A stretch of 64,000 bases of DNA, taken from assembly GCF_009799925.1 (NCBI RefSeq), contig NZ_WELK01000004.1:248001-312000 (forward strand), read 5' to 3'. This stretch comes from Pseudomonas sp. R-28-1W-6 (GTDB lineage Bacteria > Pseudomonadota > Gammaproteobacteria > Pseudomonadales > Pseudomonadaceae). Position numbers and translations under genes: made by a program. The notes beneath the pieces were generated by a model. It was given only the letters and a program-made list of their open reading frames with translations, ran no database searches and was not told the DNA's origin. The first letter of the stretch is position 1. Each line of letters starts with the position of its first letter. Positions 11,737 through 21,115 of the stretch are shown here, in pieces.

Positions 11737-13089
11737 ATGAATCTCCGTAAGTCACGTCGCTCCCGGGTGCTGCCGAAGCAGCAACGGGGAGCGGTCATCG
11801 TCCTGGTTGCGGTGGCCTTGGCCGCGATGTTGCTGATGGCAGCCCTGGCCCTGGACGGTAGCCACATGCTGCTCAACAAGTCACGCCTGCAGAATGCCGT
11901 GGATGCTGCGGCCCTGAGCGGGGCGAAAACCTTGCATCAGGTGTTCGGTAACGGCAATGCATCCAGCGTGGCTCGCGATGCGGCGTGGGACACCTTCGGC
12001 CGTAACGCCTCGGCGCCCGGCAATGCCGAGCTTCTGGAGGCCATAGGGCAGGACGGCGTCAGTGCCTTCGCCGTGGTCGAAATGGCCAACAGCGTCTACG
12101 GCCCCTTCTCCTTTCCGGGGCCTGCGGATGCCCGCTATGTGCGGGTGTCGGTGCCGGAATACCCGCTGACAGGTTTTTTCTGGAGTGTGGCTCAGGCCTT
12201 CTCTTCCGATGAACTGGGCGACAAGTCGGTGGCGGCTATTGCCACAGCGGGACCGAGCCCGTCCATGAGTCCCTGCAAGATCGAACCGATCATGGTCTGT
12301 GGCGACCCCGGCGATGACCCGGCCGACAATGGCGGCACCTCCTACTGGGGCTATGGCTTCGGCGACCTGGAAGTGCTCAAGAGCGCCGCCGGCAATGATC
12401 CGGCGATCAGTTCAGGCAACTTCCAGATGCTGCGCCTGGACGGGGCCAACGGCGCCAACGACTTGCGTACTGCCCTGGCGGGAGGCATAGAAAAGTGCAA
12501 TGTGGTCGGTGAGGTTGTGGAGACCGAGCCGGGCAATTCGGTCGGCCCGGTGTCCCAGGGGCTCAATACCCGCCTCGGGGTGTACAACGGTCCCGGCATG
12601 AACGCTACCGACTACCCACCCGACTGGGTCACTGAGGTCAACGAACAGCGGATGACCTACAACGACAGTACCTCGCCGCCGCGGGTCGAATACCAGGGGC
12701 AGCCGGTTAGCGCCAATGGCGGGGAGCTGTTCGCGGGTGAAACCCCGTTGTACGACGTCAAGGATTGGCTCGCGGATAGTGCGGCTTGTGGAGCCTCGAA
12801 GAGCTGCGCGGGGGCTCCCGAGCGGCGCATGCTCAATATCGTCATCGGCGATTGCACCGATGTGCCCGGCGGCCAGGTCGATGTACCGGTACTGGACTTC
12901 GGCTGCTTCTTCATGCTGCAGACCGTTGCTCAGCAAGGTACCGAGGCCCAGGTGTTCGGCCAGTTCATCAAGGAGTGTGAGGGCGATGGCGTGGCCGGCG
13001 CGACGCCTGCCGATGACGTGGGGCCATTGATCATCCAGCTGTACAAGACCTACGTCGATGACAACCGCACGCCCAGCAAGGATTCCTAG
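11737..13089 (+). CDS. tadG: TadG-like minor pilin / pilus assembly protein
   Basis: This 450-residue protein has an N-terminal hydrophobic helix preceded by QRG (about residues 17-42, GAVIVLVAVALAAMLLMAALALD), followed by the segment RLQNAVDAAALSGAKTL that is diagnostic of Tad/TadG proteins. The long C-terminal region is periplasmic, with several cysteine pairs (for example CKIEPIMVCG). It is shorter than many TadG proteins with a von Willebrand domain, and I see no clear MIDAS motif. It precedes two smaller TadE-type genes. Confidence 0.85.
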   Translation: MNLRKSRRSRVLPKQQRGAVIVLVAVALAAMLLMAALALDGSHMLLNKSRLQNAVDAAALSGAKTLHQVFGNGNASSVARDAAWDTFGRNASAPGNAELLEAIGQDGVSAFAVVEMANSVYGPFSFPGPADARYVRVSVPEYPLTGFFWSVAQAFSSDELGDKSVAAIATAGPSPSMSPCKIEPIMVCGDPGDDPADNGGTSYWGYGFGDLEVLKSAAGNDPAISSGNFQMLRLDGANGANDLRTALAGGIEKCNVVGEVVETEPGNSVGPVSQGLNTRLGVYNGPGMNATDYPPDWVTEVNEQRMTYNDSTSPPRVEYQGQPVSANGGELFAGETPLYDVKDWLADSAACGASKSCAGAPERRMLNIVIGDCTDVPGGQVDVPVLDFGCFFMLQTVAQQGTEAQVFGQFIKECEGDGVAGATPADDVGPLIIQLYKTYVDDNRTPSKDS

Positions 13090-13098
13090 GAGGCAGCC

Positions 13099-13563
13099 AT
13101 GAGCAGCGCGAAGCTAGAACGGCAGCAGCAGAAGGGGGTGGCCATGGTCGAGTTCGCCATAGCCCTGCCGTTGCTGTTGCTGTTGCTGCTGGGGATAGGC
13201 GAGTTCGGGCGCATGCTGTTCCAGTACAACGTCCTGCTGCAGGCCAGCCGGGATGCGGCGCGTTATGCCGCGGGCGAGGCCTGGGACCCGACCCTGGGCC
13301 AGGTCGTGCTCGACGACGACCTGCGCAGCCGTACTCAGTTGCTCGCCGTCTATGGCGTCCCTGCAGCGGTGACTGGTGGCGAACTGGTGGGTGGGCTGAG
13401 CACCGGCGACGTGACCGTCACCCCGGCAGGGGACGAGCACGTTCAGGTGAGCATTACCTACGACTTTGTGCCGGTGATCGGCAGCGTGCTGCCGACCTTC
13501 TATGGCGCGGACATTCCCCTGGCCGTCACCCTGACGTCCAGCGTCGTGATGAGGGGCTTGTGA
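13099..13563 (+). CDS. tadE: TadE-family pseudopilin
   Basis: This is a 154-residue TadE-like pseudopilin. The N-terminus has the KGVAMVEFAIALPLLLLLLLG helix and the following EFGRMLFQYNVLLQASRDAARYA block typical of PF07811. FppA-type peptidases process these proteins, which are needed for pilus biogenesis. The TGA stop overlaps the ATG of the next gene by one base (ATGA-type junction), indicating translational coupling. Confidence 0.88.
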   Translation: MSSAKLERQQQKGVAMVEFAIALPLLLLLLLGIGEFGRMLFQYNVLLQASRDAARYAAGEAWDPTLGQVVLDDDLRSRTQLLAVYGVPAAVTGGELVGGLSTGDVTVTPAGDEHVQVSITYDFVPVIGSVLPTFYGADIPLAVTLTSSVVMRGL

Positions 13564-14066
13564 TGAACAGACGCCAGATGCGAGGAGTCTATGTGGTCGA
13601 GTTCGCCATCATCGGCCTGCTGTTGTTCATCGTGCTGATCGGCGTACTGGAAATGGGACGCTTGTTCTTCACGGTCAATGCGCTCAACGAGAGCGCCCGG
13701 CGCGGCGCCCGCCTGGCTTCGGTCTGCGATATCCAGGACGTGCGCATTCTGCGGCGGGCCATCTTCAATGCCGCCGAGGAAGAGGGGGACAGCAGCCTGC
13801 TCACCAATCTGCAGACGGCGGATCTCACCCTGACGTATCTCAATGCCGATGGCGGCCAAGTACCGGCGCCTTCGGATTTCAGCGGGGCGGATGGATTCGG
13901 CGCCATCCGCTATGTGCAATTACGCATCGAAAACTTCACCTTCGATCTCATGATTCCCGTGGTGGGAGGAGCGATCACGCTGCCGGACTTCCGGGCCACG
14001 TTGCCACGCGAAAGCCTGGGCCGCCATGCGGAGACGGGGGTTGTACCGGAGATCACACCATGTTGA
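13563..14066 (+). CDS. tadF: TadE/TadF-family pseudopilin
   Basis: This is a 167-residue second TadE/F-type pseudopilin, with N-terminal RGVYVVEFAIIGLLLFIVLIG and the following LEMGRLFFTVNALNESARRGARLA. It starts on the ATG that overlaps the upstream TGA by one base; a GTG three bases earlier is less likely. Its end overlaps the tadZ start by seven bases. Assignment as TadF rather than a second TadE rests on order and is tentative. Confidence 0.83.
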   Translation: MNRRQMRGVYVVEFAIIGLLLFIVLIGVLEMGRLFFTVNALNESARRGARLASVCDIQDVRILRRAIFNAAEEEGDSSLLTNLQTADLTLTYLNADGGQVPAPSDFSGADGFGAIRYVQLRIENFTFDLMIPVVGGAITLPDFRATLPRESLGRHAETGVVPEITPC

Positions 14067-15277
14067 CGACACGAGAAGGCGGCAGCAGCCTCCGGCCGAA
14101 GAAACAGGGGCCGCAGTTACTGATCAGTAGCCGCGATGGGCTGGCTTTAAATCGACTGCAGGGCTACTGCCAGGCGCTGGGCGGTGTGGATGTGGCGACC
14201 AGGCTGGTGAGCAATGGGCATACCGACCCGTTGTACGGTCTGGAACAACGTCCGGACTTCCTGTTGCTGCGGGTTAGCCACCTGTGGCGCGACGAGCTAG
14301 AAGCCTTGCTCGAACGTCCGGCTCAGGAACGGCCACCGCTGGTGGTCTGTGGTCCGCTGGATGAGCGCGAAGGTATGCGCTTGGCGATGCGGGCCGGTGC
14401 CCGTGACTTCCTGCCCGAGCCTGTGGAGCCGGGAGAACTGCTCGCTGCCGTGCAGCGCATGTTGCAGGAGAGCCACGCGCTACCCTCTGGAGGTGGCAAG
14501 CTTGTGGCTGTGATGAACGCCAAGGGAGGCTCCGGCGCCTCTATGCTGGCCTGCAATCTGGCCCATCAGTTGAGCTTGAGCGGAGCCAGCACGCTGCTGC
14601 TCGATTTGGATCTGCAGTTTGGCAGTGCTGCCCATTGTCTGGATATCAGTCCCACGCACAGTCATGTCGAGGTGATGCAGCAGGCCGGATCCCTGGATGC
14701 GGTGGCCTTGCGTGGGTTCTGTGGGCACTTCAGCCCGATGCTGCACGTGCTTGGCGGGCGCCAGGGGGACCTGTGCCTGGCTCAAGACGTCCAGCTTGAA
14801 CAGCTGGAAGCCCTGTTGCACCTGGCGCGCAGCAGTTATGACTGGGTGGTGGTCGATTTGCCGCGGCAAATCGACCACCTCACCGGCATCACGCTGGAAC
14901 AGGCCGATCACAGTTACATCGTACTGCAGCAGAGCCTCAGCCATCTCAAGGATGCCAGCCGCCTACTGCATATCTTGCGCAATGATTTGGGCGTACAGGG
15001 CAAACGCTTGCATCTGGTGGTCAACCGCTTCAACAAGGGCGCGTCGATCAGCTTGCAGGATATTGGCGAGGCCCTGCACTGCACGAACCTTCAGTCACTG
15101 CCGAATGACTACTCGGTGGTCAGTGAAAGCCAGAACAGCGGCGTGCCGCTGGAAATTCATGCACCGCGAGCGCCCATCACCTTGGCTCTGCAGCAACTGC
15201 GCAAAGAGTTGACCGGGGTGGAGCGTGTCGATCAGGGACTGTTCAGGCGAACCTTGGGACGCCTGTTGCGGGGGTGA
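14060..15277 (+). CDS. tadZ: TadZ/CpaE, ParA-like localisation ATPase of the Tad pilus
   Basis: This is a 405-residue protein with a receiver-like N-terminal domain (about 15-140) lacking obvious phosphorylation residues, followed by a MinD/ParA-type ATPase. The deviant Walker A reads NAKGGSGASM and the A' motif LLLDLDLQFG (about residues 153-195), with DWVVVDLPRQIDHLT as a Walker B equivalent. TadZ proteins recruit the pilus machine to a cell pole. The start overlaps the previous gene by seven bases, and tadA follows after three bases. Confidence 0.9.
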   Translation: MLTTREGGSSLRPKKQGPQLLISSRDGLALNRLQGYCQALGGVDVATRLVSNGHTDPLYGLEQRPDFLLLRVSHLWRDELEALLERPAQERPPLVVCGPLDEREGMRLAMRAGARDFLPEPVEPGELLAAVQRMLQESHALPSGGGKLVAVMNAKGGSGASMLACNLAHQLSLSGASTLLLDLDLQFGSAAHCLDISPTHSHVEVMQQAGSLDAVALRGFCGHFSPMLHVLGGRQGDLCLAQDVQLEQLEALLHLARSSYDWVVVDLPRQIDHLTGITLEQADHSYIVLQQSLSHLKDASRLLHILRNDLGVQGKRLHLVVNRFNKGASISLQDIGEALHCTNLQSLPNDYSVVSESQNSGVPLEIHAPRAPITLALQQLRKELTGVERVDQGLFRRTLGRLLRG

Positions 15278-15280
15278 ATC

Positions 15281-16711
15281 ATGTTAAGTGGATTCCGCAA
15301 TCGTTTGCGTCAACAGTCGGCTCATGTAGCCGAGATGCCACAGCAGGCTGGCGATACGCCGGCAGCAGAGGGGCTCGCTTGGGAAACCTCGGTGCCCTCG
15401 GAGCTCTACGAGACACGCACAAACCTCTCCCCGGTGGAGAGTGAGTGGCGCGAGCGGGTCTACCAGCAGTTGCTCAAGGTCATGGATCTGTCACTGCTCG
15501 ACTCGCTGGAACCGGGCGAGGCGGCACGACAGATCAAGGAAATCTGTCAGCGTCTGATGGACGAGCATTCGGCCCCCGTGTCGGCGACAGCACGACAATT
15601 GATCATCAAGCAGATCGGTGACGAAGTGCTTGGCCTTGGGCCGCTCGAACCGCTGCTGGCGGATCACAGCGTGTCGGACATCCTGATCAATGGCCATGCC
15701 TCGGTCTACGTAGAGCGACATGGCAAGCTGCAAAGAACCGATGTGCGCTTTCGCGATGACCAGCACCTGCTGAACATCATCGACCGCATCGTCTCCAATC
15801 TGGGGCGGCGTATCGATGAGTCTTCGCCGCTGGTGGATGCCCGACTCAAGGATGGCTCGCGGGTCAATGCGATCATTCCGCCACTGGCCATCGATGGTCC
15901 CAGTATGTCGATCCGCCGCTTCGCCGTGGACCTGCTGAGCTCCGAGAGTCTGGTGCAGATGGGCACTCTGACCCCGGCCATTGCCCTGGTGCTCAAGGCC
16001 ATTGTGCGTGGGCGCCTGAATGTACTGGTTTCCGGGGGTACCGGCACCGGCAAGACCACCATGCTCAATGTGTTGTCGAGCTTCATTCCGGACAACGAGC
16101 GCATCGTCACCATCGAGGACTCGGCCGAGTTGCAATTGCAGCAGCCGCATGTGGTGCGCTTGGAAACCCGTCCGCCGAACATCGAAGGGCGCGGTGAGGT
16201 CAATCAACGTGAGCTGGTGCGCAACAGCCTGCGCATGCGTCCGGATCGTATCGTCATCGGCGAGGTCCGGGGCACCGAAGCGCTGGACATGCTCACGGCA
16301 ATGAACACCGGCCATGATGGTTCGTTGACCACCATCCATGCCAACACCCCGCGCGATGCCTTGGGCCGAGTGGAAAATATGGTTTCCATGACCGGTGCAA
16401 CCTTCCCGATCAAGGCCCTTAGGCAACAGATCGCTTCGGCCATCGACGTGGTGATCCAGCTTGAGCGTCAGGAGGATGGCAAGCGCCGCCTGGTCAGTGT
16501 GCAGGAAATCAACGGCATGGAAGGCGAGATCATCACCATGACCGAGATATTCACCTTTGAGCGGCGTGGCATTGGCGAGCACGGCGAAGTGCTCGGCGAG
16601 TATCGCCCGACCGGCATGGTGCCGGCTTTCCGCGATGTGCTGGCCAAGCGTGGCATCGACCTGCCAGTCAATCTGTTCCGCCCTGACTGGATGGAGGCCG
16701 TACAGTCATGA
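15281..16711 (+). CDS. tadA: Tad pilus secretion ATPase TadA/CpaF
   Basis: This 476-residue type II/IV secretion ATPase drives Flp assembly. Visible motifs are Walker [11 protein letters not shown] (about 251-260), the Asp box [12 protein letters not shown], Walker [15 protein letters not shown] and the His box [17 protein letters not shown]. The N-terminal region of about 110 residues is typical of the CpaF subfamily. Its stop overlaps the tadB start by four bases. Confidence 0.95.
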   Translation: MLSGFRNRLRQQSAHVAEMPQQAGDTPAAEGLAWETSVPSELYETRTNLSPVESEWRERVYQQLLKVMDLSLLDSLEPGEAARQIKEICQRLMDEHSAPVSATARQLIIKQIGDEVLGLGPLEPLLADHSVSDILINGHASVYVERHGKLQRTDVRFRDDQHLLNIIDRIVSNLGRRIDESSPLVDARLKDGSRVNAIIPPLAIDGPSMSIRRFAVDLLSSESLVQMGTLTPAIALVLKAIVRGRLNVLVSGGTGTGKTTMLNVLSSFIPDNERIVTIEDSAELQLQQPHVVRLETRPPNIEGRGEVNQRELVRNSLRMRPDRIVIGEVRGTEALDMLTAMNTGHDGSLTTIHANTPRDALGRVENMVSMTGATFPIKALRQQIASAIDVVIQLERQEDGKRRLVSVQEINGMEGEIITMTEIFTFERRGIGEHGEVLGEYRPTGMVPAFRDVLAKRGIDLPVNLFRPDWMEAVQS

Positions 16712-17694
16712 GCCAGATTCCCAGTGAGTATATTTTCGCCTTTCTGGGCATGATCTTCGCCGCTGTCTTCCTGCTCAGTCAGGGGTTGGTGGTGCCGGTG
16801 TTCGGCGAGGCGGGCAAGATGCGCAAACGCATCCGCTCACGCCTGAATCTGCTGGAGAGTGCCAACCAGCTGCCGAACATGCAGATGGTGCTGCGGCAGA
16901 AATATCTCAAGCACCTGTCGCCGCTGGAGGCCCGCCTGGAGCAGTTGCCCTTCTGTGAGAGCCTGGCGCCGCTGATCGAGCAAGCCGGGCATGGCTATCG
17001 CAGCTACCGCGTGGTGCTGCTGGCGCTGCTGCTGGCGGCCGCTGCCGGCATTGGCTTGTGGCTGCTGCTCAAGCTCTGGTGGGCATCTTTGATCCTGGCT
17101 GTGGTGGCTTTCTGTATCCCCTTCGCGAAGATTTCCAGTGATCGCAGCCAACGCTTCGCCGCCTTCGAAGAGGGCTTGCCGGATGCCCTGGATGCCATCT
17201 GCCGGGCACTACGCGCTGGCCATCCGTTCGGGGAAACCTTGCACCTGGTCGCCGAAGAGCATAAGGGCCCGGTGGCTCACGAATTCGGGCTGACATTCGC
17301 CGACATCAACTACGGCAACGATGTGCGTCGTGCCATGCTCGGCCTGCTTGAGCGCATGCCGAGCATGACGGTGATGATGCTGGTTACCTCCATCCTTATC
17401 CACCGGGAAACCGGCGGCAATCTTACCGAGGTGCTGGGGCGCTTGAGCAGCCTGATTCGTGGGCGTTTCCGCTTCCAGCGCAAGGTCAAGACCTTGTCCG
17501 CCGAGGGACGTATGTCGGCGTGGGTTCTTATGGCGGTGCCTTTCGTGCTGACAGTGGTCATTGCGGTGACGACGCCGAGTTATCTGCCGGTTCTGATCAA
17601 GGATCCGTTCGGGCAGAAGCTGATCGTGACCTCCTTCGTCGCCATGCTGCTGGGTATTTTCTGGATCCGTAAAATCATTCGGATCGATGTCTAG
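16708..17694 (+). CDS. tadB: Tad pilus inner-membrane platform protein TadB
   Basis: This is a 328-residue polytopic protein with an N-terminal membrane helix, a pair of helices near residues 105-145, a T2SSF (GspF-like) cytoplasmic domain (about 165-290, [24 protein letters not shown]) and two C-terminal helices. With TadC it forms the inner-membrane platform of the pilus. It overlaps tadA by four bases and is followed by tadC after nine. Confidence 0.93.
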   Translation: MSQIPSEYIFAFLGMIFAAVFLLSQGLVVPVFGEAGKMRKRIRSRLNLLESANQLPNMQMVLRQKYLKHLSPLEARLEQLPFCESLAPLIEQAGHGYRSYRVVLLALLLAAAAGIGLWLLLKLWWASLILAVVAFCIPFAKISSDRSQRFAAFEEGLPDALDAICRALRAGHPFGETLHLVAEEHKGPVAHEFGLTFADINYGNDVRRAMLGLLERMPSMTVMMLVTSILIHRETGGNLTEVLGRLSSLIRGRFRFQRKVKTLSAEGRMSAWVLMAVPFVLTVVIAVTTPSYLPVLIKDPFGQKLIVTSFVAMLLGIFWIRKIIRIDV

Positions 17695-17703
17695 GAGGTT
17701 GTC

Positions 17704-18672
17704 ATGGACTATCTGCTCGGTGTGTTCAACAGCCTGGTCGGAAACGAGGAGCTGGCTCGGGTGTTGTTCGTGGGTGCCATAGGAGTGAGTGTGCTGCTGC
17801 TGACCGCAACCGTGGCCGTGCTGGTGTGGAGTCTGCAGGATCCGCTGCATCGGCGGTTGGCCGGCCTCAAACATGCGCAAGGGGGCGGCGCTCCAGGTCT
17901 AACTCCACCGGGTAATCTACAGTTGCTGCTTTCCCAGGTGGGGCAGCATCTGGTCAGTACTGAGGACGAAAAACTGTCGGCGACACGCCAACTGCTCATG
18001 CATGCAGGTTATCGCTCCAGTTCGGCGTTGCAAGTCTACTGGGCTATCCGCCTGTTGCTTCCGTTGCTCCTGCTGGTGTGCGTGCTTTTAGTGTTGCCTC
18101 TGGTGCCGAAGCTCACGTTGAACATCGGGGGCATGGCCGCCGGTGCAGCTCTAGGTCTTGGCTGGCTGGCACCGTCCATCTATGTGGAAAAACGCAAGGA
18201 AGGGCGCTTGCGGCGTCTGCGCAGGGGGTTCCCTGACGCACTTGACCTGATGGTGGTGTGCGTGGAATCGGGGCTTGCCCTGCCGCAGGCGATGGAGCGG
18301 GTGGCCGAGGAGATGCTGGTCAGCCAACCCGAACTGGCCATGGAGTTGGCCTTGGTCAACATGGAGATCCGAGCAGGCATCCCCAGTACGCAGGCCCTGA
18401 AAAATCTGGCTGAACGTACTGGGCTGGATGATGTGCGAGGGTTGGTGAGTCTATTGGCGCAGAGCATCCGCTTTGGCACCAGCGTGGCCGACACCCTGCG
18501 GATCTATGCGGAAGAATTTAGGGATAGGCGCACTCAGGCGGCAGAAGAATCGGCAGCGAAAATCGGCACCAAACTGATATTTCCTCTAACCTTTTTCATG
18601 TGGCCTAGTTTTTTCTTGATTGCCATTGGCCCGGCAATTATCAAGGTACTCAAAGCTACCGGGAAGCTATAA
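17704..18672 (+). CDS. tadC: Tad pilus inner-membrane platform protein TadC
   Basis: This is a 322-residue paralogue of TadB with the same layout: an N-terminal helix, paired helices around 105-155, a T2SSF domain (about 165-290, FPDALDLMVVCVESGLALPQAMERVAEEM) and a C-terminal helix. An AGGAGG ribosome site precedes the ATG. tadD follows after two bases. Confidence 0.93.
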   Translation: MDYLLGVFNSLVGNEELARVLFVGAIGVSVLLLTATVAVLVWSLQDPLHRRLAGLKHAQGGGAPGLTPPGNLQLLLSQVGQHLVSTEDEKLSATRQLLMHAGYRSSSALQVYWAIRLLLPLLLLVCVLLVLPLVPKLTLNIGGMAAGAALGLGWLAPSIYVEKRKEGRLRRLRRGFPDALDLMVVCVESGLALPQAMERVAEEMLVSQPELAMELALVNMEIRAGIPSTQALKNLAERTGLDDVRGLVSLLAQSIRFGTSVADTLRIYAEEFRDRRTQAAEESAAKIGTKLIFPLTFFMWPSFFLIAIGPAIIKVLKATGKL

Positions 18673-18674
18673 CC

Positions 18675-19715
18675 ATGAACAGGAATCTGCTGCTGTTAGC
18701 TATACTGGGCGCGCTGGCCGGTTGCCAGACTCAGGGCGTAGGGTCGGGCAATGTCGATCGCTCTTCCATGTACGGTGGCAAGAACGCGTTGCTGTACCAG
18801 GTGCAGGATCAGGCGGAGTCATCCGACCAAGCCATGGGTATGGCGGATGTGGCCTACCGCGCTGGTGCGCTGGATCAGGCGCTTTACCAGTACCTGCGCG
18901 CAGTGGAACTGGACCCTAAGCGCTATGAGGCGTTGGTCTGGGTTGGCCGTATCCATCGCGAACGTGGCAACAACCACCTGGCTGAAATGGCCTTCGCCGA
19001 TGTTTTGCAGAACGATCCTGATAACCTCTCGGCGCTCACCGAAATGGGGCTGGTGCAATTGGCCATGCGACGTCCCGATTCAGCTCGCGAGTCGCTGGAC
19101 AAGGCCGTACTGGTGGATCAGAAGCGGTTGGGCGGTGGAGGCAGTAGCGAACCTGGCACTCTCAAGGTGGATAGCGCCTCGCCGCTCAAATTGTACAACG
19201 GCCTAGGTGTGCTGGCCGATCTGGAGGATGATTTCGACAAGGCGGCGCTCTACTATCGCCTGGCTTCGCAGATAGATCCACGCTCGGCACTGGTGGCCAA
19301 CAGCCAGGCCTATTCGCTGTACCTAGCCGGCAAGTGGCCAGAGGCTGAGCAGTCCTACAAGCGGGGCATCAGCTTCGATGCCCGTTATGCGCCACTATGG
19401 CGAAATTATGCATTGCTGCTGGCTCGTCAGGGGCGGTATGAACAGGCCTTGTCGGCTTTCGAGCAGGTCGAGAGCCGGGCGGAGGCGAGCAATGATGTGG
19501 GCTATATCTGCCTGGTCGAAGGCAAGCTGGATGTCGCCGAGCAGTTCTTCCGCAGTGCGATCGAACAGTCGCCCGCGCACTATGAAATGGCCTCGGAGAA
19601 CCTGCGTCGTGTTGAGCAGATCCGCAGCATTCGCGAGCATGGTGTCAATCAGGGTGGCGCAGCGGTCGAAGCGTTCGCGGTAGTGCCAGCCGGCGAAGTG
19701 ACGGTGGGGCCCTGA
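18675..19715 (+). CDS. tadD: Tad pilus lipoprotein TadD with TPR repeats
   Basis: This is a 346-residue lipoprotein. The signal peptide ends at LAGC (Cys17). The rest is a series of tetratricopeptide-type helical repeats, for example around residues 55-150 (AYRAGALDQALYQYLRAVELDPKRYEALVWVGRIHRERG) and again at 170-300. TadD is needed for secretin stability or assembly in Tad systems. It is the last gene of the operon; its stop codon abuts the edge of a MITE-like repeat. Confidence 0.91.
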   Translation: MNRNLLLLAILGALAGCQTQGVGSGNVDRSSMYGGKNALLYQVQDQAESSDQAMGMADVAYRAGALDQALYQYLRAVELDPKRYEALVWVGRIHRERGNNHLAEMAFADVLQNDPDNLSALTEMGLVQLAMRRPDSARESLDKAVLVDQKRLGGGGSSEPGTLKVDSASPLKLYNGLGVLADLEDDFDKAALYYRLASQIDPRSALVANSQAYSLYLAGKWPEAEQSYKRGISFDARYAPLWRNYALLLARQGRYEQALSAFEQVESRAEASNDVGYICLVEGKLDVAEQFFRSAIEQSPAHYEMASENLRRVEQIRSIREHGVNQGGAAVEAFAVVPAGEVTVGP

Positions 19716-19878
19716 GAACCTGTTCAGAGGCTGCTGCGCGTCGGCCATGCTGTGTTGAACTCGTGCTCAGAATGCTCATTTATCGCGCGTAAATTGCACT
19801 CTTCGCCCGATTGACCAGCGGAGCTGTTATTTCGTTGCGTCTTGCCTGGCTCTAGCTCGTGAGACTTTGCACAGGTGC
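19716..19878. repeat. MITE-like element with imperfect terminal inverted repeats
   Basis: The left end GAACCTGTTCAGAGGCT and the right end AGACTTTGCACAGGTGC are imperfect inverted copies of each other (reverse complement of the right end: GCACCTGTGCAAAGTCT). The interior contains ATGCTCATTTA-N7-TAAA, a core I recognise from short non-coding repeats common in Pseudomonas. There is no coding potential. The element starts exactly at the end of the tadD stop codon. Confidence 0.6.
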
Positions 19879-19885
19879 TGAGCAA

Positions 19886-19911
19886 CCCCGGAGTGCCTAG
19901 CGACTCCGGGG
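19886..19911. terminator. Bidirectional hairpin between tadD and the HU gene
   Basis: A perfect 9-bp stem (CCCCGGAGT / ACTCCGGGG) with an 8-base loop lies between the convergent tadD and HU genes. There is no strong T-tract on the + strand, so it may mainly be a Rho-independent-like pause or serve the HU transcript. Confidence 0.5.
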
Positions 19912-19920
19912 CGTGACGCA

Positions 19921-20205
19921 TTAAGCCTGGTTGAGTGCGTCGGTCAGGCCCTTGGCGGGCACCAGTTTGACCACTTTCTTCGCGGCGATCTGAATCGCCT
20001 TGCCCGTTTGCGGGTTGCGCCCGGTGCGTGCCGGCCGCTCGCTGACTTTCAGCTTGCCGATACCCGGCAGGCTGATTTCTCCGTCGTTCTCCAGGGCATC
20101 GGCGACGATCTCGCCTAGCTGCTCGAGCAGGGCGCGCACGTCGTTTTTCTGCAGGTCAATGGCTTCGGCAAGATCGCCGATCAGCTGGTCTTTGGTAATG
20201 GCCAT
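19921..20205 (-). CDS. HU-family DNA-binding protein
   Basis: This 94-residue protein has a full HU/IHF fold: an N-terminal helical dimerisation part and the arm motif ARTGRNPQTGKAIQIAAKK at residues 59-77. It is a divergent HU paralogue; its start MAITKDQLIGDLAEAI differs from the usual HupA/HupB starts, so I give no symbol. The ATG is preceded by GGAG. Such proteins bend DNA non-specifically and shape the nucleoid. Confidence 0.92.
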   Translation of the reverse strand: MAITKDQLIGDLAEAIDLQKNDVRALLEQLGEIVADALENDGEISLPGIGKLKVSERPARTGRNPQTGKAIQIAAKKVVKLVPAKGLTDALNQA

Positions 20206-20338
20206 GGGGCACTCCATGCAAAGGGGAAATGGCCGCCAGCACCGCTTGGCTGACGGGTGACTCGCCGGGCACGCTACCACAAAGCGTCTTCGCGTCGGCA
20301 TTGGCCGATTGCCGCAGGGGCAGGGGGGTATCCTGGCT

Positions 20339-20921
20339 TCAGTCGATCAGGATGCGCGGTTCATCATCCAGGCAGATGGTCAACTGCTGACCGCTGTCGG
20401 CATCGAATGCGCAATGGGGCAGGTTGCTCGACTGAACCTGGTCGAGCAACAGCAGCAGGCTGTACAGGCGGCTCAGTGCCAGGCCCGCGCCCAGCGTCCA
20501 GCGTCCAGCGCAGCCGGCCCGGTGTTGCGAGCCGTCGCCTGGGGCACGGCAAGGCGGCGAGCAGGGCGATCGCACAGATCAGCGCATAGCCACTGAGTTC
20601 ATCACGGCTCGGCGAGAGTATGAGGTTGCCGTCATGCTCAGCCGGGTAACCCAGCCATTGGTAGAGTGCCAGGCCGCCGAGCAGCAGGAAGGTCAGTACC
20701 CAGGTTCGGCGAGCCCCGCTCATGTCGGGCAGCCAGGCTAGACCGAGGCCGGCCAGAGCCGCGAGCAAGGTCATCAGCGCCAGGGCGTCGCCGATTCCGC
20801 CGAGCAGGGTGCCGCCGACATCCTGCACCTGCAGTGCGTGGGAACCACTAGCCAGCGCCCAGCCGGCACAGCTCAGCAGGCTGAACAGGCTGAGCCCATG
20901 CCAGTGCCAGGTGTTGGGCAT
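20339..20921 (-). pseudogene. Frameshifted membrane protein of unknown function
   Basis: Reading leftward, the frame begins MPNTWHWHGLSLFSLL and encodes about four hydrophobic segments, then runs out of sense near base 20500. A second frame continues with ALSRLYSLLLLLDQVQ and ends DDEPRILID. At the switch point the sequence CCAGCGT is repeated in tandem (20491-20510). Removing one 7-base copy restores a single frame of about 191 codons reading RWTLGAGLALSRLYS. So this is a gene broken by a 7-bp duplication, or a sequencing error. I do not recognise the family. Confidence 0.7.
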
Positions 20922-21115
20922 TGGGCGTTCAGCGCCGCAGGTGTTTGCGAAGGTTGATATAGAGGGCACGTGACGCATACGAGTCCATTCCTGTGCTGGG
21001 GTGCGCAGGCTGGCAGAGCCGCTCGGTCGCGGCCAGGCAGGTCGCCGGGGCGCTCAAGAAACTGACTATGCTTACCGACATAACAACGAGCTGTCGTCAT
21101 ATCTGGAGTATCCCC

